Positions 1-8,405 of a DNA stretch of 63,969 nt are shown here, piece by piece (position 1 is the first letter of the stretch; every line of letters starts with the position of its first letter). The stretch spans positions 1 to 63,969 of the forward strand of contig NZ_WJOK01000029.1 in NCBI RefSeq assembly GCF_009649785.1, in the 5' to 3' direction. A program made the position numbers and the translations under genes. The stretch comes from Agrobacterium tumefaciens (GTDB lineage Bacteria > Pseudomonadota > Alphaproteobacteria > Rhizobiales > Rhizobiaceae). The notes under the pieces are model-generated. The model saw only the letters and a list, made by a program, of their open reading frames with translations, was not told where the DNA came from and ran no database searches.

Positions 1-76
1 GCTCTTAATAATCCACTTATAGATTGATAATTGGACCTTTTTAGCGCCAAGGTAAGTCATCATGGAGGCCTAATTA

Positions 77-1249
77 ATGCCACCCCGCACTGCCAACATT
101 TTATTCAAGGAAGAAGTGGCCGGCACCCTGACGGAGACCGCAGCAGGAGGGACACGGTTTTCTTACAATGCCGACTGGCAAAAGGGTGATATCGCCTGCA
201 GTCTGCCTTCGACCAAGCGCGAACACAACTGGGCGGTGGGGCTGCATCCCTATTTCCAGCACCTTGGTCCGGAAGGCTGGTTGCGCGAAGAGCAAGCTCG
301 CTCAGCGCACGTGGTCGAAGAAGACGATCTTGGACTGCTCCTGCGCTACGGTGCAGACTGCATCGGAGCGGTCGGCGTTAGCCCACCTGAAGGGTCCGCA
401 GAACTTCCTGAGATAACGGAAGCGACGGCCAGTCCCGGTCGCACGGTATCCGGCGTGCAAAAGAAGCTGCTCGTTACCAAGGATGCCAACGGTCAGTTCG
501 TTCCGGCAAAGTCTACAGGCTCGGCTGAATATATCGCCAAGTTCAATTCCGAGAAAATCACCAATCTTGTGCGCAATGAAGCGCTTAGCCTTCGATGGAC
601 GGCGGCCGTCCTCGGCCCAAGTGAAGTGACTGCATTCCAGATTTCCTATATAGCAGCTATCGATGAGACCGGGCTAATCGTCACGCGTTTCGATAGAACG
701 GCAAAGGGCGAGAAGCTCCGGCTTGAAGATTGCGCGCAGATTCTCGGCAAGCCCAAGGGGCAGGACTATGGTGGCAAATATGATGCCGCTTACGAGGATG
801 TGGCCGAAATCATTCGCCAGCACTCATCCCGCGCGCAGATCGATCTGTATCGATTTTTTAACCGTCTGGTCCTGTTCGCGCTCATCGGTAACTGCGATGG
901 ACATCTGAAGAATTTCTCGCTCCTGGAGACCGCGAGTGGCCTGCGTCTTTCCCCCGCCTATGACGTTGTGAATACCGCATTTTATGACGGATTCGACCAG
1001 ACATTGGCGCTATCGTTTGGCGGTGAGAAAGTTCAATTAGAAGATGCCGACCAAGGGCTTTTTCGCACCTTCGGCAAGACGATCGGCTTACCTGAATCAG
1101 CCGTCAACCAAGCGTTCAAACAGTTGAAGCGTCAGGTTGCGAAGGCCGCACCAATAATTCAGCCGCCCGATGCCGAGCCGCCGGATGGTTTCATGAACAG
1201 GTTTAAAGAGATTGTGGACAACGCATGTTTGAGAATACTGGAAGCATAG
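77..1249 (+). CDS. hipA: HipA-family serine/threonine kinase (toxin-like)
   Basis: 390 residues. The N-terminal part (about 1-105) matches the HipA N-terminal subdomain, with LHPYFQHLGPEGWL at 57-70. The kinase core follows: GVQKKL (127-132), a likely ATP-binding lysine in IAKF (K155), then NEAL (167-170). The catalytic loop is NCDGHLKN, with D274 as presumed base, and the metal-binding aspartate is D296 in SPAYDVV. The 22-residue gap between the two aspartates is close to that of E. coli HipA (D309/D332). Family members phosphorylate proteins such as GltX and can slow growth or cause persistence; the target here is unknown. A strong GGAGG lies 8 bases before the ATG. Unlike classical hipBA, the HTH partner is downstream and its start overlaps the end of this gene by 25 bases. 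Confidence 0.9.
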   Translation: MPPRTANILFKEEVAGTLTETAAGGTRFSYNADWQKGDIACSLPSTKREHNWAVGLHPYFQHLGPEGWLREEQARSAHVVEEDDLGLLLRYGADCIGAVGVSPPEGSAELPEITEATASPGRTVSGVQKKLLVTKDANGQFVPAKSTGSAEYIAKFNSEKITNLVRNEALSLRWTAAVLGPSEVTAFQISYIAAIDETGLIVTRFDRTAKGEKLRLEDCAQILGKPKGQDYGGKYDAAYEDVAEIIRQHSSRAQIDLYRFFNRLVLFALIGNCDGHLKNFSLLETASGLRLSPAYDVVNTAFYDGFDQTLALSFGGEKVQLEDADQGLFRTFGKTIGLPESAVNQAFKQLKRQVAKAAPIIQPPDAEPPDGFMNRFKEIVDNACLRILEA

Positions 1250-2256
1250 CGCCGTTCTCCTGGCAGCGCATCGTCGAGGAAGCCTTGCGTCGACGCAAGG
1301 CCGAGGGTCTCACCCAGAAGGACCACTCAGCGCTTGCAGGCGTAAGCTATCCGACGATGGCTGCCTTCGAACGTGGCGACACAACACTGACGCTGGCAAA
1401 AGCCTTCGACATCTTGCGGGTCGTTGGTCTTGTCGACGAGCCTGCGGAGGGGGATGCTCAGTCGCGCTTTGTCCGTCAGGCGTACGAGCGTTGGCGGCAG
1501 CTGACCACGACCCTTCCGACGGACTCACCTGCACGGTTCCCGAATGGCTTTTATCGGATTGACTATTGGCTCGAAGGTGACCTTAAAATCCCCGATCTGG
1601 GTATCTTCGAGCGCACTCTTGAAAAGGCAGTCGTCCGAAAAACAGGATGGCCGCCATTCTTCCTACCAACGCGCGAAGAGTTAGGGGCCCGTGAAATCGA
1701 CGGGGTCATCGAGTGCTGGCTTGCGCCGCAAAGCAACGATCTTGAACGCGGCTTCAGCGATCCTGCCCATTGCGATTTTTGGCGAGCCGCCCCGACCGGC
1801 AATATGTTTTTGATCCGGGGTTATCAGGAAGACAGCAACGAGACATTTCCAGCCGGGAGCATTCTCGACACAACGCTTCCCCTATGGCGCATGGGCGAAG
1901 TGCTGTTGCACGCGGAACGACTGGCATCGTTGCTCAAACGGGAGCTAGACAGCGTCGTCACGATCCATTTTCGCGCGATGTACACGGGTCTAACCGGTCG
2001 CGTGCTCCGCTCATGGGCGAACCCCTTAAGTGAGATGCTCATTGAAGGCTACGCGGCACGAAGCGACGAGGCAGTACTGGAAACTTCTCTCTCGTCAGAC
2101 GATGTCGAAGGCAGGTTAGCCGAAATTCTTCTGCCCTTGCTCGCGTCGCTCTTTGACAGGTTCGGCATAGCGGGGCTTTCACACGGCCGCGTTGATTCCG
2201 AGGTTCAGCGATTGCTCAATAGCTCGACCAGGTGGGAGCGGCGCCCCCGAGCTTAA
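1225..2256 (+). CDS. Large XRE-type HTH protein paired with HipA
   Basis: 343 residues. Residues about 12-66 form a Cro/C1-type helix-turn-helix (GLTQKDHSALAGVSYPTMAA then FERGD and LAKAFDILRVVG), the part equivalent to the HipB antitoxin and repressor. HipB proteins are usually about 75-110 residues; here some 270 further residues follow. That extension contains TGWPPFFLPTREELG, GVIECWL, FLIRGYQEDS and LPLWRMGEVLLHAERLAS. It resembles regions I associate with AlbA/Schlafen-type accessory proteins, but I cannot name the domain. The start overlaps the end of hipA, so translation is probably coupled. Likely role (inference): antitoxin/repressor with an added sensing or effector domain. Confidence 0.75.
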   Translation: MFENTGSIAPFSWQRIVEEALRRRKAEGLTQKDHSALAGVSYPTMAAFERGDTTLTLAKAFDILRVVGLVDEPAEGDAQSRFVRQAYERWRQLTTTLPTDSPARFPNGFYRIDYWLEGDLKIPDLGIFERTLEKAVVRKTGWPPFFLPTREELGAREIDGVIECWLAPQSNDLERGFSDPAHCDFWRAAPTGNMFLIRGYQEDSNETFPAGSILDTTLPLWRMGEVLLHAERLASLLKRELDSVVTIHFRAMYTGLTGRVLRSWANPLSEMLIEGYAARSDEAVLETSLSSDDVEGRLAEILLPLLASLFDRFGIAGLSHGRVDSEVQRLLNSSTRWERRPRA

Positions 2257-2342
2257 TCGGCGACACCGCGTATCATATCCAGTTCGTTCTTCGCCTTGAA
2301 GGGATGTGAACCGGCGACCCGTTATCTCGTAGGACTGACCAA

Positions 2343-3188
2343 TCAATAATCCTGCCGTAAAAACAACGCCAACTCCTGAACATGCTGCGACGCGTCCGCT
2401 CCAAAGAAGACGCCAAATTCGGCTGCTGGCGCATTAGGCAATCCGTGTTGCCCATCAATCAATTCGCAATCCAAAGGCACCGCCTCGGGAAACAGTAGTC
2501 CGAGCCCCAGACCTGCCCGCAACGCCGAAAGCATGGCTGGAAGCGTTTTCACTTTGCAGCCGACATGCCAACCAATGTTGTTTTCGGCCAGATCAGATAG
2601 CATTCGATCCTGCCAGGAACACTGCGTGTCGAACAAAATGATCGGTAGAGAGCCCCCTTCATCCAAATCGATGAGCCGACTTGCACACCAGACCAAGCGT
2701 CGGGAGATGAAACTCGTTGGTGGCTCGGTGAAGCGAGCCGGATCGGCGATGACTAGATCTGCGTGTCCTTCCTTCAACGATCGCGCCAGTTCTTTCGAAT
2801 AGGACGATGTCAATTCGATTTTCACATGCGGGTGTTTGCGACGGAAGTCGGCCAGTGCAGCGGGGAGCCTCGTGAACGCGAGATCCTCGAACAGCCCTAT
2901 ACGCACTCGTCCCGCCAGACGCCTGTCGGTGAGGCCTCGATGCATGTCCTCGGTCAAGGCGACGGTCTTTCGCGCATATGCGAGAAACGAACTGCCGGCA
3001 TCAGTCAGCGACACGCCCCGCGAGGAGCGGACAAGAAGTTGGGCGTCCAGATCCTGCTCGATGCGCTGCAACTGCATGCTGACGGCCGCCTGAGTACGGG
3101 CCAGACGTCCAGCTGCCTTGCTGACGACCCCGGTTTCAGCCACCTCGATGAACATCCTCAGCAACCGGATGTCGAAATTCGCTTCCAT
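2343..3188 (-). CDS. LysR-family transcriptional regulator
   Basis: 281 residues from the ATG at 3188. The open frame extends upstream to 3548, but only from MEANFDIRLLRMFIEV does it read as a LysR protein. HTH signature at about 5-65 (GVVSKAAGRLARTQAAVSMQ, then LQRIEQDL), followed by a periplasmic-binding-like effector domain. It is transcribed away from the RidA-led operon at 3276-7352 with 87 bases between the start codons. Divergent placement makes it the likely local regulator of that operon. The short gap holds an AT-rich stretch with GATATCGATAC, a possible binding site, though no clear T-N11-A dyad was resolved. Confidence 0.85.
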   Translation of the reverse strand: MEANFDIRLLRMFIEVAETGVVSKAAGRLARTQAAVSMQLQRIEQDLDAQLLVRSSRGVSLTDAGSSFLAYARKTVALTEDMHRGLTDRRLAGRVRIGLFEDLAFTRLPAALADFRRKHPHVKIELTSSYSKELARSLKEGHADLVIADPARFTEPPTSFISRRLVWCASRLIDLDEGGSLPIILFDTQCSWQDRMLSDLAENNIGWHVGCKVKTLPAMLSALRAGLGLGLLFPEAVPLDCELIDGQHGLPNAPAAEFGVFFGADASQHVQELALFLRQDY

Positions 3189-3275
3189 AAATTTTCCTGA
3201 TATCGATACAATTATTATAAGAGTACATACATGCTTCGCCGTTTGGCAATGTCGTTCTTCACACAAGGAGACATC

Positions 3276-3740
3276 ATGACCGACTACCGAAAGAAACTGG
3301 AAGCCTGTGGCATTGCGTGGCCGGAACTTGCACGCCCCAATCTTCCGTTTGCACCGACACAGCGCATCGGAGATGTTCTTTATGTTTCCGGGCAGATCCC
3401 CGAAGCTGCGGGTGAAATAGCATTCACCGGAAAAGTCGGCGCTGAGATCGATGTCGAAACTGCTTTGGAGAGCGCAAGGCTGTGTGCGGCAAATGCCATC
3501 TACTGGGTGAGCGATGCCTTGGGCGGCGACCTCGATCGCGTCGTTCATCTTGCCAAACTCACCATCTTCATCAACGCCACACCAGGCTTCACGACCTTCT
3601 CACAAATCGGGAACGGCGCGTCTGAGGTCATGAACGCCGTATTCGGCGCGCGTGGAGAACATGCGCGTTCTGCAATCGGGGTCGCCGGGTTGCCCGCCAA
3701 TGTGCCGGTCGAGGTCGAAGCCGTATTCCACATTCGGTGA
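3276..3740 (+). CDS. RidA/YjgF/UK114-family protein
   Basis: 154 residues starting MTDYRKKLEACGI; AAGGAG at 3265-3270 sets this start. Diagnostic stretches are VLYVSGQIPEAAG in the N-terminal half and VPVEVEAVFHIR at the end. RidA proteins hydrolyse reactive enamine/imine intermediates released by PLP enzymes; related subfamilies act in specific catabolic pathways. The classical catalytic arginine region (CVEV.RLP in RidA) is replaced here by NVPVEVEAVF, so this is probably a divergent subfamily rather than canonical RidA. It is the first gene of an operon whose second gene, 14 bases on, is a PLP-dependent enzyme, which fits a role in handling that enzyme's product. Confidence 0.85.
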   Translation: MTDYRKKLEACGIAWPELARPNLPFAPTQRIGDVLYVSGQIPEAAGEIAFTGKVGAEIDVETALESARLCAANAIYWVSDALGGDLDRVVHLAKLTIFINATPGFTTFSQIGNGASEVMNAVFGARGEHARSAIGVAGLPANVPVEVEAVFHIR

Positions 3741-3754
3741 AGGATAGGAGCATT

Positions 3755-4921
3755 ATGCCAGTCGTTCATTTCAATCACGCTGGAGCCGGGCTGCCGTCAC
3801 CGGAAACACTTCGGGCGGTGATCGAGCAGTTGCATCTTGAGGCTGAGCACGGGCCAATGGAAGCGTCCGCCATGGTCAGCAGGCAACAGGCATCCTTCTA
3901 CGATCTGGCCGCACGCCTGCTGAATGCTAGGCCGGTCGACATCGTCTTCGGAACGGGGCACGGTCAGCTTTTCGGAGACATTGTCTCGGCGATCCCGCTC
4001 TTGGCCGAGAACAAGATATTGGTCAGCCGGCAGGAGTGGATGGGAAACATAGCCTGCCTCCAGAACGCAGCAAACTTGAGCGGTGCGTCACTGTCGGTCA
4101 TGGCGTCCGACGAGAGCACTGCGGTCGACGTCGAGGCGCTGAAACATGCACTCTCTCCAAATGTCAGGATCGTGGCCTTGACCTGGATCGGTGCGAGTGG
4201 CGCACTCATCAATCCAGCAGCTGCCATTGGCAAGGCAATTCGCGATAGCGGCTCCTCCGCATTCTACCTTATCGATGCGAGCCAGGCTGTAGGACAGGTT
4301 CCGGTCGACGTGCAGGAACTTTACTGCGATGCACTTGTGGCCTGTGGCCGAAAATACCTGCGGGGTCCGCGCGGGACAGCGCTTGCCTACATCTCGCCGC
4401 GTCTCGCAAAGGCGGCGATCCCGCGCAAGATCGACAATTTTCCTCAAGGTTGGAATGCTGAAGATGCAGAACCCTCACACACGGCAAAGGCATTTGAGAT
4501 AGGTGAGGCATCGGTTGCGCTGAAATTGGGGCTCGGAGAAGCGATCCGGCAGGCCGTTGAATTCGGGTTTACGGACACGCGTGAAGCACTCGATCAAAAG
4601 GCTTCACGGCTAAGGCTCGCTCTCGGGAGCATTCCCGCCGTGCGGGTTCTGGACCTGGGTCGGGAAAAATCCGCCTGCGTCACTTTTTTGGTGGACGGCG
4701 TTTCGTGCACGGCAGTCAAAGCCGCGCTCGCAAGTCAAGGCATCAGCATCGGGATGAATGGGCGAGGATACACGCCCTACGATCTGGACATGCGAGGCAT
4801 ACCCGAGCTGTTGCGGGCTTCGGTCCACTTGAGCACCACCGACCAGGATATCGAGAAGCTTGTCGCTGGGGTCGTCGCAATCGCGCCCTACTGCGAAACA
4901 GCGGAACGGACATACAAATGA
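3755..4921 (+). CDS. Class V aminotransferase-fold PLP enzyme
   Basis: 388 residues from ATG 3755 (AGGAG at 3746-3750). It has fold-type I PLP enzyme features of the class V/NifS branch: HFNHAGAGLPSP at the N-terminus, YLIDASQAVGQVPVD with the aspartate that contacts the pyridine nitrogen, and GRKYLRGPRG containing the probable Schiff-base lysine. The C-terminal domain contains GISIGMNGRGYTPYDLDMRG. The family includes cysteine desulfurases, isopenicillin-N epimerase-like enzymes and kynureninases; the substrate cannot be told from sequence. It sits between a RidA-like gene and an SDR gene whose ATG overlaps this stop codon (ATGA). The operon looks catabolic for an amino compound (inference). 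Confidence 0.85.
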   Translation: MPVVHFNHAGAGLPSPETLRAVIEQLHLEAEHGPMEASAMVSRQQASFYDLAARLLNARPVDIVFGTGHGQLFGDIVSAIPLLAENKILVSRQEWMGNIACLQNAANLSGASLSVMASDESTAVDVEALKHALSPNVRIVALTWIGASGALINPAAAIGKAIRDSGSSAFYLIDASQAVGQVPVDVQELYCDALVACGRKYLRGPRGTALAYISPRLAKAAIPRKIDNFPQGWNAEDAEPSHTAKAFEIGEASVALKLGLGEAIRQAVEFGFTDTREALDQKASRLRLALGSIPAVRVLDLGREKSACVTFLVDGVSCTAVKAALASQGISIGMNGRGYTPYDLDMRGIPELLRASVHLSTTDQDIEKLVAGVVAIAPYCETAERTYK

Positions 4922-5700
4922 ATTCCAGCCCCAAACGCACCGCACTTCTTCTCGGCTCCAGCAAGGGGTTGGGATTTGGCGTGGCAGACGCGTTGACCCG
5001 TAAAGGTGTTGATGTGATTTTTGTCGGTCGAGATCAAGCTGCGCTGCAGTCGGCGGAAGCCAAGCTGCAAGGTCGCGATGGCTCAACCATTTCCATCGCT
5101 GGCGATTTGAGCGACGCACACAGTGTAGCACAGATGATCGCGGAAACGGATCGGCGGGTGAGCGGCATCGATATCCTGTTGCTCAATGGCGGTGGCCCTC
5201 CTCCGATTGCCGCTTCCGACTATGACGAACAATTCTGGCAGAAGCAGTTTTCAGCAATGTTCCTCAGTCAGCTGGAAATCGCAGCCCATTACTTGCCCGG
5301 CATGCGCCAACGTGGTTTCGGCCGCATCATCGCTGTTTCATCGACCAGCATTCGCGAGCCGATCCCCGGCCTCGCTGCCTCGAACGCTTTGCGCTCGGCT
5401 CTGGCCGGATGGGCCAAAACGCTCGCCACTGAGGTCGCCGGAAAAGGTGTCACTGTCAACGTCCTTCTACCCGGCCGGTTTGCGACCGAACGGACGACCC
5501 GGCTTGACGCGATGGATGCCGCACAGCGCGGTATAGATCAGGGCGTCGTCGCAGCCGACAGCCAGCGGGAAATTCCGGTCGGCAGATATGGGAGGGTGGA
5601 CGAATTCGCCGCCGTCGCTGCGTTTCTCGCCAGCGAAGAGGCAAGTTATGTCACGGGTGTGGCTCTGCCGGTGGACGGAGGACTTAGTCGTTCGATTTGA
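4918..5700 (+). CDS. SDR-family protein with altered catalytic site
   Basis: 260 residues starting MNSSPKRTALLLGSSKGLGF. The Rossmann motif is present as GSSKGLGFG (variant of TGxxxGxG) and LLLNGGGPPP replaces the NNAG strand. The usual Tyr-x-x-x-Lys pair is not seen: the aligned stretch reads SNALRSALAGW, putting Ser and Arg where Tyr and Lys belong. The C-terminus (YVTGVALPVDGGL) is typical of FabG-like SDRs. Divergent SDRs of this kind exist, annotated as 3-oxoacyl-ACP reductase-like, but their activity is unclear. The ATG overlaps the preceding aminotransferase stop, so the two are almost certainly co-translated. Confidence 0.82.
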   Translation: MNSSPKRTALLLGSSKGLGFGVADALTRKGVDVIFVGRDQAALQSAEAKLQGRDGSTISIAGDLSDAHSVAQMIAETDRRVSGIDILLLNGGGPPPIAASDYDEQFWQKQFSAMFLSQLEIAAHYLPGMRQRGFGRIIAVSSTSIREPIPGLAASNALRSALAGWAKTLATEVAGKGVTVNVLLPGRFATERTTRLDAMDAAQRGIDQGVVAADSQREIPVGRYGRVDEFAAVAAFLASEEASYVTGVALPVDGGLSRSI

Positions 5701-5754
5701 CGACTCTGCACTGGTATGGACATTTATCGTAAAGACATTTGGCAGGAAGAGTAA

Positions 5755-6216
5755 GTGATCCGGATCGAGCCGCTGGCACTGCATCCGCAGCATGTCATCG
5801 CACTTGTGCAAATGTTACATGCGGAATGGGGCGCGTTGAATAACTGGTCTGATACCGACAAACTGCGCGCCTCGCTCGAGGACCGCATGACAACCTTGAA
5901 AGCGCCAATGGCACTCATTGCGCTGAACGGCGATCAGCTTGTCGGGAGTGCCAGCCTAAAGGTCAACGAACTGCCAGACTATCCCGACAGGCTATTTTGG
6001 ATCGGTGATGTCATCATCGCACCCGATCAACGTGGGCGCGGTATCGGTACAGCGATGATGCGAGCAATCGTTCGTCAGGCTGCCACGCTCGGCATTTCAG
6101 ATCTATATTTATATACGCCCGACCAAGAGCACTGTTACCGCAAGCTCGGCTGGAACACCGTAGGCCGCAGTGATGCCAATGGCGAGGACAACGTGGTCAT
6201 GCATTATGGCTGCTAA
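5755..6216 (+). CDS. GNAT-family N-acetyltransferase
   Basis: 153 residues from a GTG start at 5755, with GGAAGA about 6 bases upstream. The acetyl-CoA pyrophosphate-binding signature is visible as VIIAPDQRGRGIGTAM (Q/RxxGxG/A), followed by LYLYTPDQEHCYRKLGWN near the C-terminus, typical of small-molecule GNATs. Substrate unknown. It lies 54 bases after the SDR gene and overlaps the next gene, so it belongs to the same operon. Confidence 0.85.
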   Translation: MIRIEPLALHPQHVIALVQMLHAEWGALNNWSDTDKLRASLEDRMTTLKAPMALIALNGDQLVGSASLKVNELPDYPDRLFWIGDVIIAPDQRGRGIGTAMMRAIVRQAATLGISDLYLYTPDQEHCYRKLGWNTVGRSDANGEDNVVMHYGC

Positions 6217-6934
6217 AGGCTCGGGTCCAAATCTGTCGCCCGTCAATACTATTGTCTTGTTGCCTGGTCTTGATGGCACCGGTCTTTTGCTTGGCGATTT
6301 CGCGCGAGCGCTCGAATCCGATTTCAAGGTGGTGACGATAGTTTATCCGCCGGAAATACCCATGGGCTATGACGACCTAATGGCATTTATTCGACCACAG
6401 CTCCCCGACACCAGCTACATTATCGTTGGTGAATCCTTTTCGGGCCCGCTGGCTCTGCAACTGGCTTTCAAGGCGGATGAAAGGCTGCAAGGCGTCGTAT
6501 TAGGCGCATCGTTCGCTCGCGTTGACATTCGTGCGAAGTGGCTGCTGAAAATACTCGTTCGAGCGGTTTCCCCTCGCCTCGTGCCAATGCGTTTGCTGAC
6601 ATGGATGCTGCTGGGAAAAAGCACGACACCTACCATCGAGCAGCAGCTCAGAGGCGCTCTGTGCACCGTTTCGGCATCCGTTCTCAGCAGACGTGCGAAC
6701 TCTGCACTGACCGTTGACATGACGGAACAAGGCCACCGCATCACATGCCCCGTCCTTTACCTTCGTGCCACGCAAGACCGGCTGATCAGCAGGGCAGCTG
6801 GGGCCGATGTCGCCCGGATAGCGCAAAGGCTCACTATTGAAGATATCAGCGCGCCGCATTTCTTGTTTCAGGTGGCACCGGACGAATGCGCGGCGGCAAT
6901 ACGAAAATTCGCAGGATCGATCGATCGGTCTTAG
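6206..6934 (+). CDS. Alpha/beta-fold serine hydrolase
   Basis: 242 residues from ATG 6206, which overlaps the end of the acetyltransferase gene by 11 bases; ATGs further upstream in frame would give a much longer overlap. The oxyanion-loop region reads LLPGLDGTGLLLGDF and the nucleophile elbow is GESFSG (G-x-S-x-S-G). A C-terminal histidine is in APHFLFQVAP. The acid residue is probably in LRATQDRLISR. No signal peptide, so cytoplasmic. The family includes esterases and C-C hydrolases; here it would act on a product of the preceding operon genes (inference). Confidence 0.82.
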   Translation: MAAKGSGPNLSPVNTIVLLPGLDGTGLLLGDFARALESDFKVVTIVYPPEIPMGYDDLMAFIRPQLPDTSYIIVGESFSGPLALQLAFKADERLQGVVLGASFARVDIRAKWLLKILVRAVSPRLVPMRLLTWMLLGKSTTPTIEQQLRGALCTVSASVLSRRANSALTVDMTEQGHRITCPVLYLRATQDRLISRAAGADVARIAQRLTIEDISAPHFLFQVAPDECAAAIRKFAGSIDRS

Positions 6935-6962
6935 CGAGTGTCTACAATCCAAAGGAATGCAA

Positions 6963-7352
6963 ATGAAAGATAAAGCAGACACGCTCGATAAAGTTAGCCT
7001 GCCGGCGCAAAAGCAGCTTGAGGCTTACAATTCGAAAGACATAGTGGCGTTCATGCCTTGGTGGAAAGATGATTGCCAGTATTACGCATTTCCAGACACG
7101 CTCCTCGCGAACGGAGCGGGTGAAATCATGGCGCGTCACATCGAGCGTTTCAAAGAACCTGACCTGTTCGGTACGCTCCTGTCACGCATTGTGGTTGGCA
7201 ACATCGTCATTGACCACGAGACGGTGACGAGAACTTTCCCGGAGGGGAAGGGAGAGATCGACGTTGTCTGCATTTACGAGATTGAAGACAGCAAAATTGC
7301 CAAAGCTTGGTTCAAAACGAGCGAGCCCAGAATGTTATCGCCCTCAGAATAA
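6963..7352 (+). CDS. SnoaL/NTF2-like protein
   Basis: 129 residues beginning MKDKADTLDKVSLPAQKQLE; AAAGGA at 6951-6956 favours ATG 6963 over ATG 6957. The pattern of N-terminal helices (LEAYNSKDIVAFMPWWKDD), a central FPDTLLANGAGEIMARHIER and later strands (DVVCIYEIEDSKIAKAWF) is that of the cone-shaped NTF2/SnoaL fold. Such proteins are isomerases, hydrolases or binding proteins. It is the last gene of the operon that starts at 3276. Confidence 0.75.
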   Translation: MKDKADTLDKVSLPAQKQLEAYNSKDIVAFMPWWKDDCQYYAFPDTLLANGAGEIMARHIERFKEPDLFGTLLSRIVVGNIVIDHETVTRTFPEGKGEIDVVCIYEIEDSKIAKAWFKTSEPRMLSPSE

Positions 7353-7570
7353 CCGGATGATGTCGACTGCCGATCGTCCAGGCGGTGGCTGCCCAATGGG
7401 GTAGCTAACCTTGTGACATTTCTAGATTGCAGACAGCACACTCACCGCCACGTCAACGGTCTAAAGTGGAGATGGATGAATGGACTGTTGCCTTGGAATA
7501 ATTTGAGGCGAACAGCGGCTGAAGTCCGCTATTTGCCCAAGCCCGCCGGTGATCCTATCGGCCATTTTTG

Positions 7571-8209
7571 ATGATGACACCACGAACGTTCGAGGACCAG
7601 CAAGGCGTGATGCAGCATATTCGGGACGACGCGTGGAACGCTTGGACACCGGAGCTACTTTTTGATCGCCTGCGGCATCAAAGCTCACCGTGGTATGTTG
7701 CTGGCGGCTGGGCATTGGACTTGTGGCACGGCTACCAAACCCGTGATCACGAGGACCTGGAGTTCTGCGTGCTATCAGAGGATGTTGATCTATATCGCAC
7801 GGTCTTATGCGAACTCCAGTTCTTCCAAGTCCTGAATGAAGCAACTGCCAATCTTGCCCCGGCAACGAAGCCTCTACCGGACGTCTCCCAAATTTGGGGA
7901 GCCGATTTAGACAACCGATGCTGGCGCGTCGACATGATGATTGAGCAAGGCACGCCAAATGATTGGGTTTACAAGCGCGACCCTTCGTTCCGTTTGCCCA
8001 GATCTGCCGCTGTCCAAAGAACGCTAGGTGGCATTCCTTATCTTGCTCCCGCTCTTGTCCTTTTCTTCAAGGCCAAGCACCTTCGTGACAAGGATATGCA
8101 AGACTTCAGTACCGCATTGCCGAAGCTGGACGCTCAGCAAAGAAGCGATCTGGGCTCTTGGTTGAGGGCGACGTATCCCGGTCATCAATGGATTTCATCG
8201 CTTCAATAG
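7571..8209 (+). CDS. Nucleotidyltransferase, aminoglycoside adenylyltransferase-like
   Basis: 212 residues from ATG 7571 (a TTG three bases earlier is possible). The active-site signature WYVAGGWALDLWHGYQTRDH then EDLEF matches the family related to aminoglycoside 2''-adenylyltransferase, in which GGWA and the DxE-like acidic pair bind nucleotide and metal. FFKAKHLRDKDMQDF near the C-terminus is also typical. Most chromosomal homologues have no demonstrated drug target, so resistance should not be assumed. It is a single gene with 218 bases upstream and no clear operon partner. Confidence 0.75.
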   Translation: MMTPRTFEDQQGVMQHIRDDAWNAWTPELLFDRLRHQSSPWYVAGGWALDLWHGYQTRDHEDLEFCVLSEDVDLYRTVLCELQFFQVLNEATANLAPATKPLPDVSQIWGADLDNRCWRVDMMIEQGTPNDWVYKRDPSFRLPRSAAVQRTLGGIPYLAPALVLFFKAKHLRDKDMQDFSTALPKLDAQQRSDLGSWLRATYPGHQWISSLQ

Positions 8210-8405
8210 AAGTGCGATCACCTCGTTTGGCTCTATTCGTAGCGCTCATCTATTAGCGGTGGCTGAATACTCCAGTACGCGGTTCTTCATAAGCGCTTGT
8301 TCCGCATGAGACAGAGGCCATGAGGCTTCTTCCTGCCGCAGCAGGCCGGCTGTCATCTTTTAGAGGCCGGCCCCGGTAAGTGAACGGTATAGGCCCGCAT
8401 TCAAA

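Noticed and set aside
3189..3548. Upstream extension of the LysR frame by 120 codons
   Set aside because: It lies opposite the RidA gene, shows no LysR-like sequence, and MEANFDIRLLRMF is the normal LysR beginning.
7571..8209. Calling the nucleotidyltransferase an antibiotic-resistance gene
   Set aside because: The fold is shared with many enzymes of unknown target, and nothing else in the context supports resistance.
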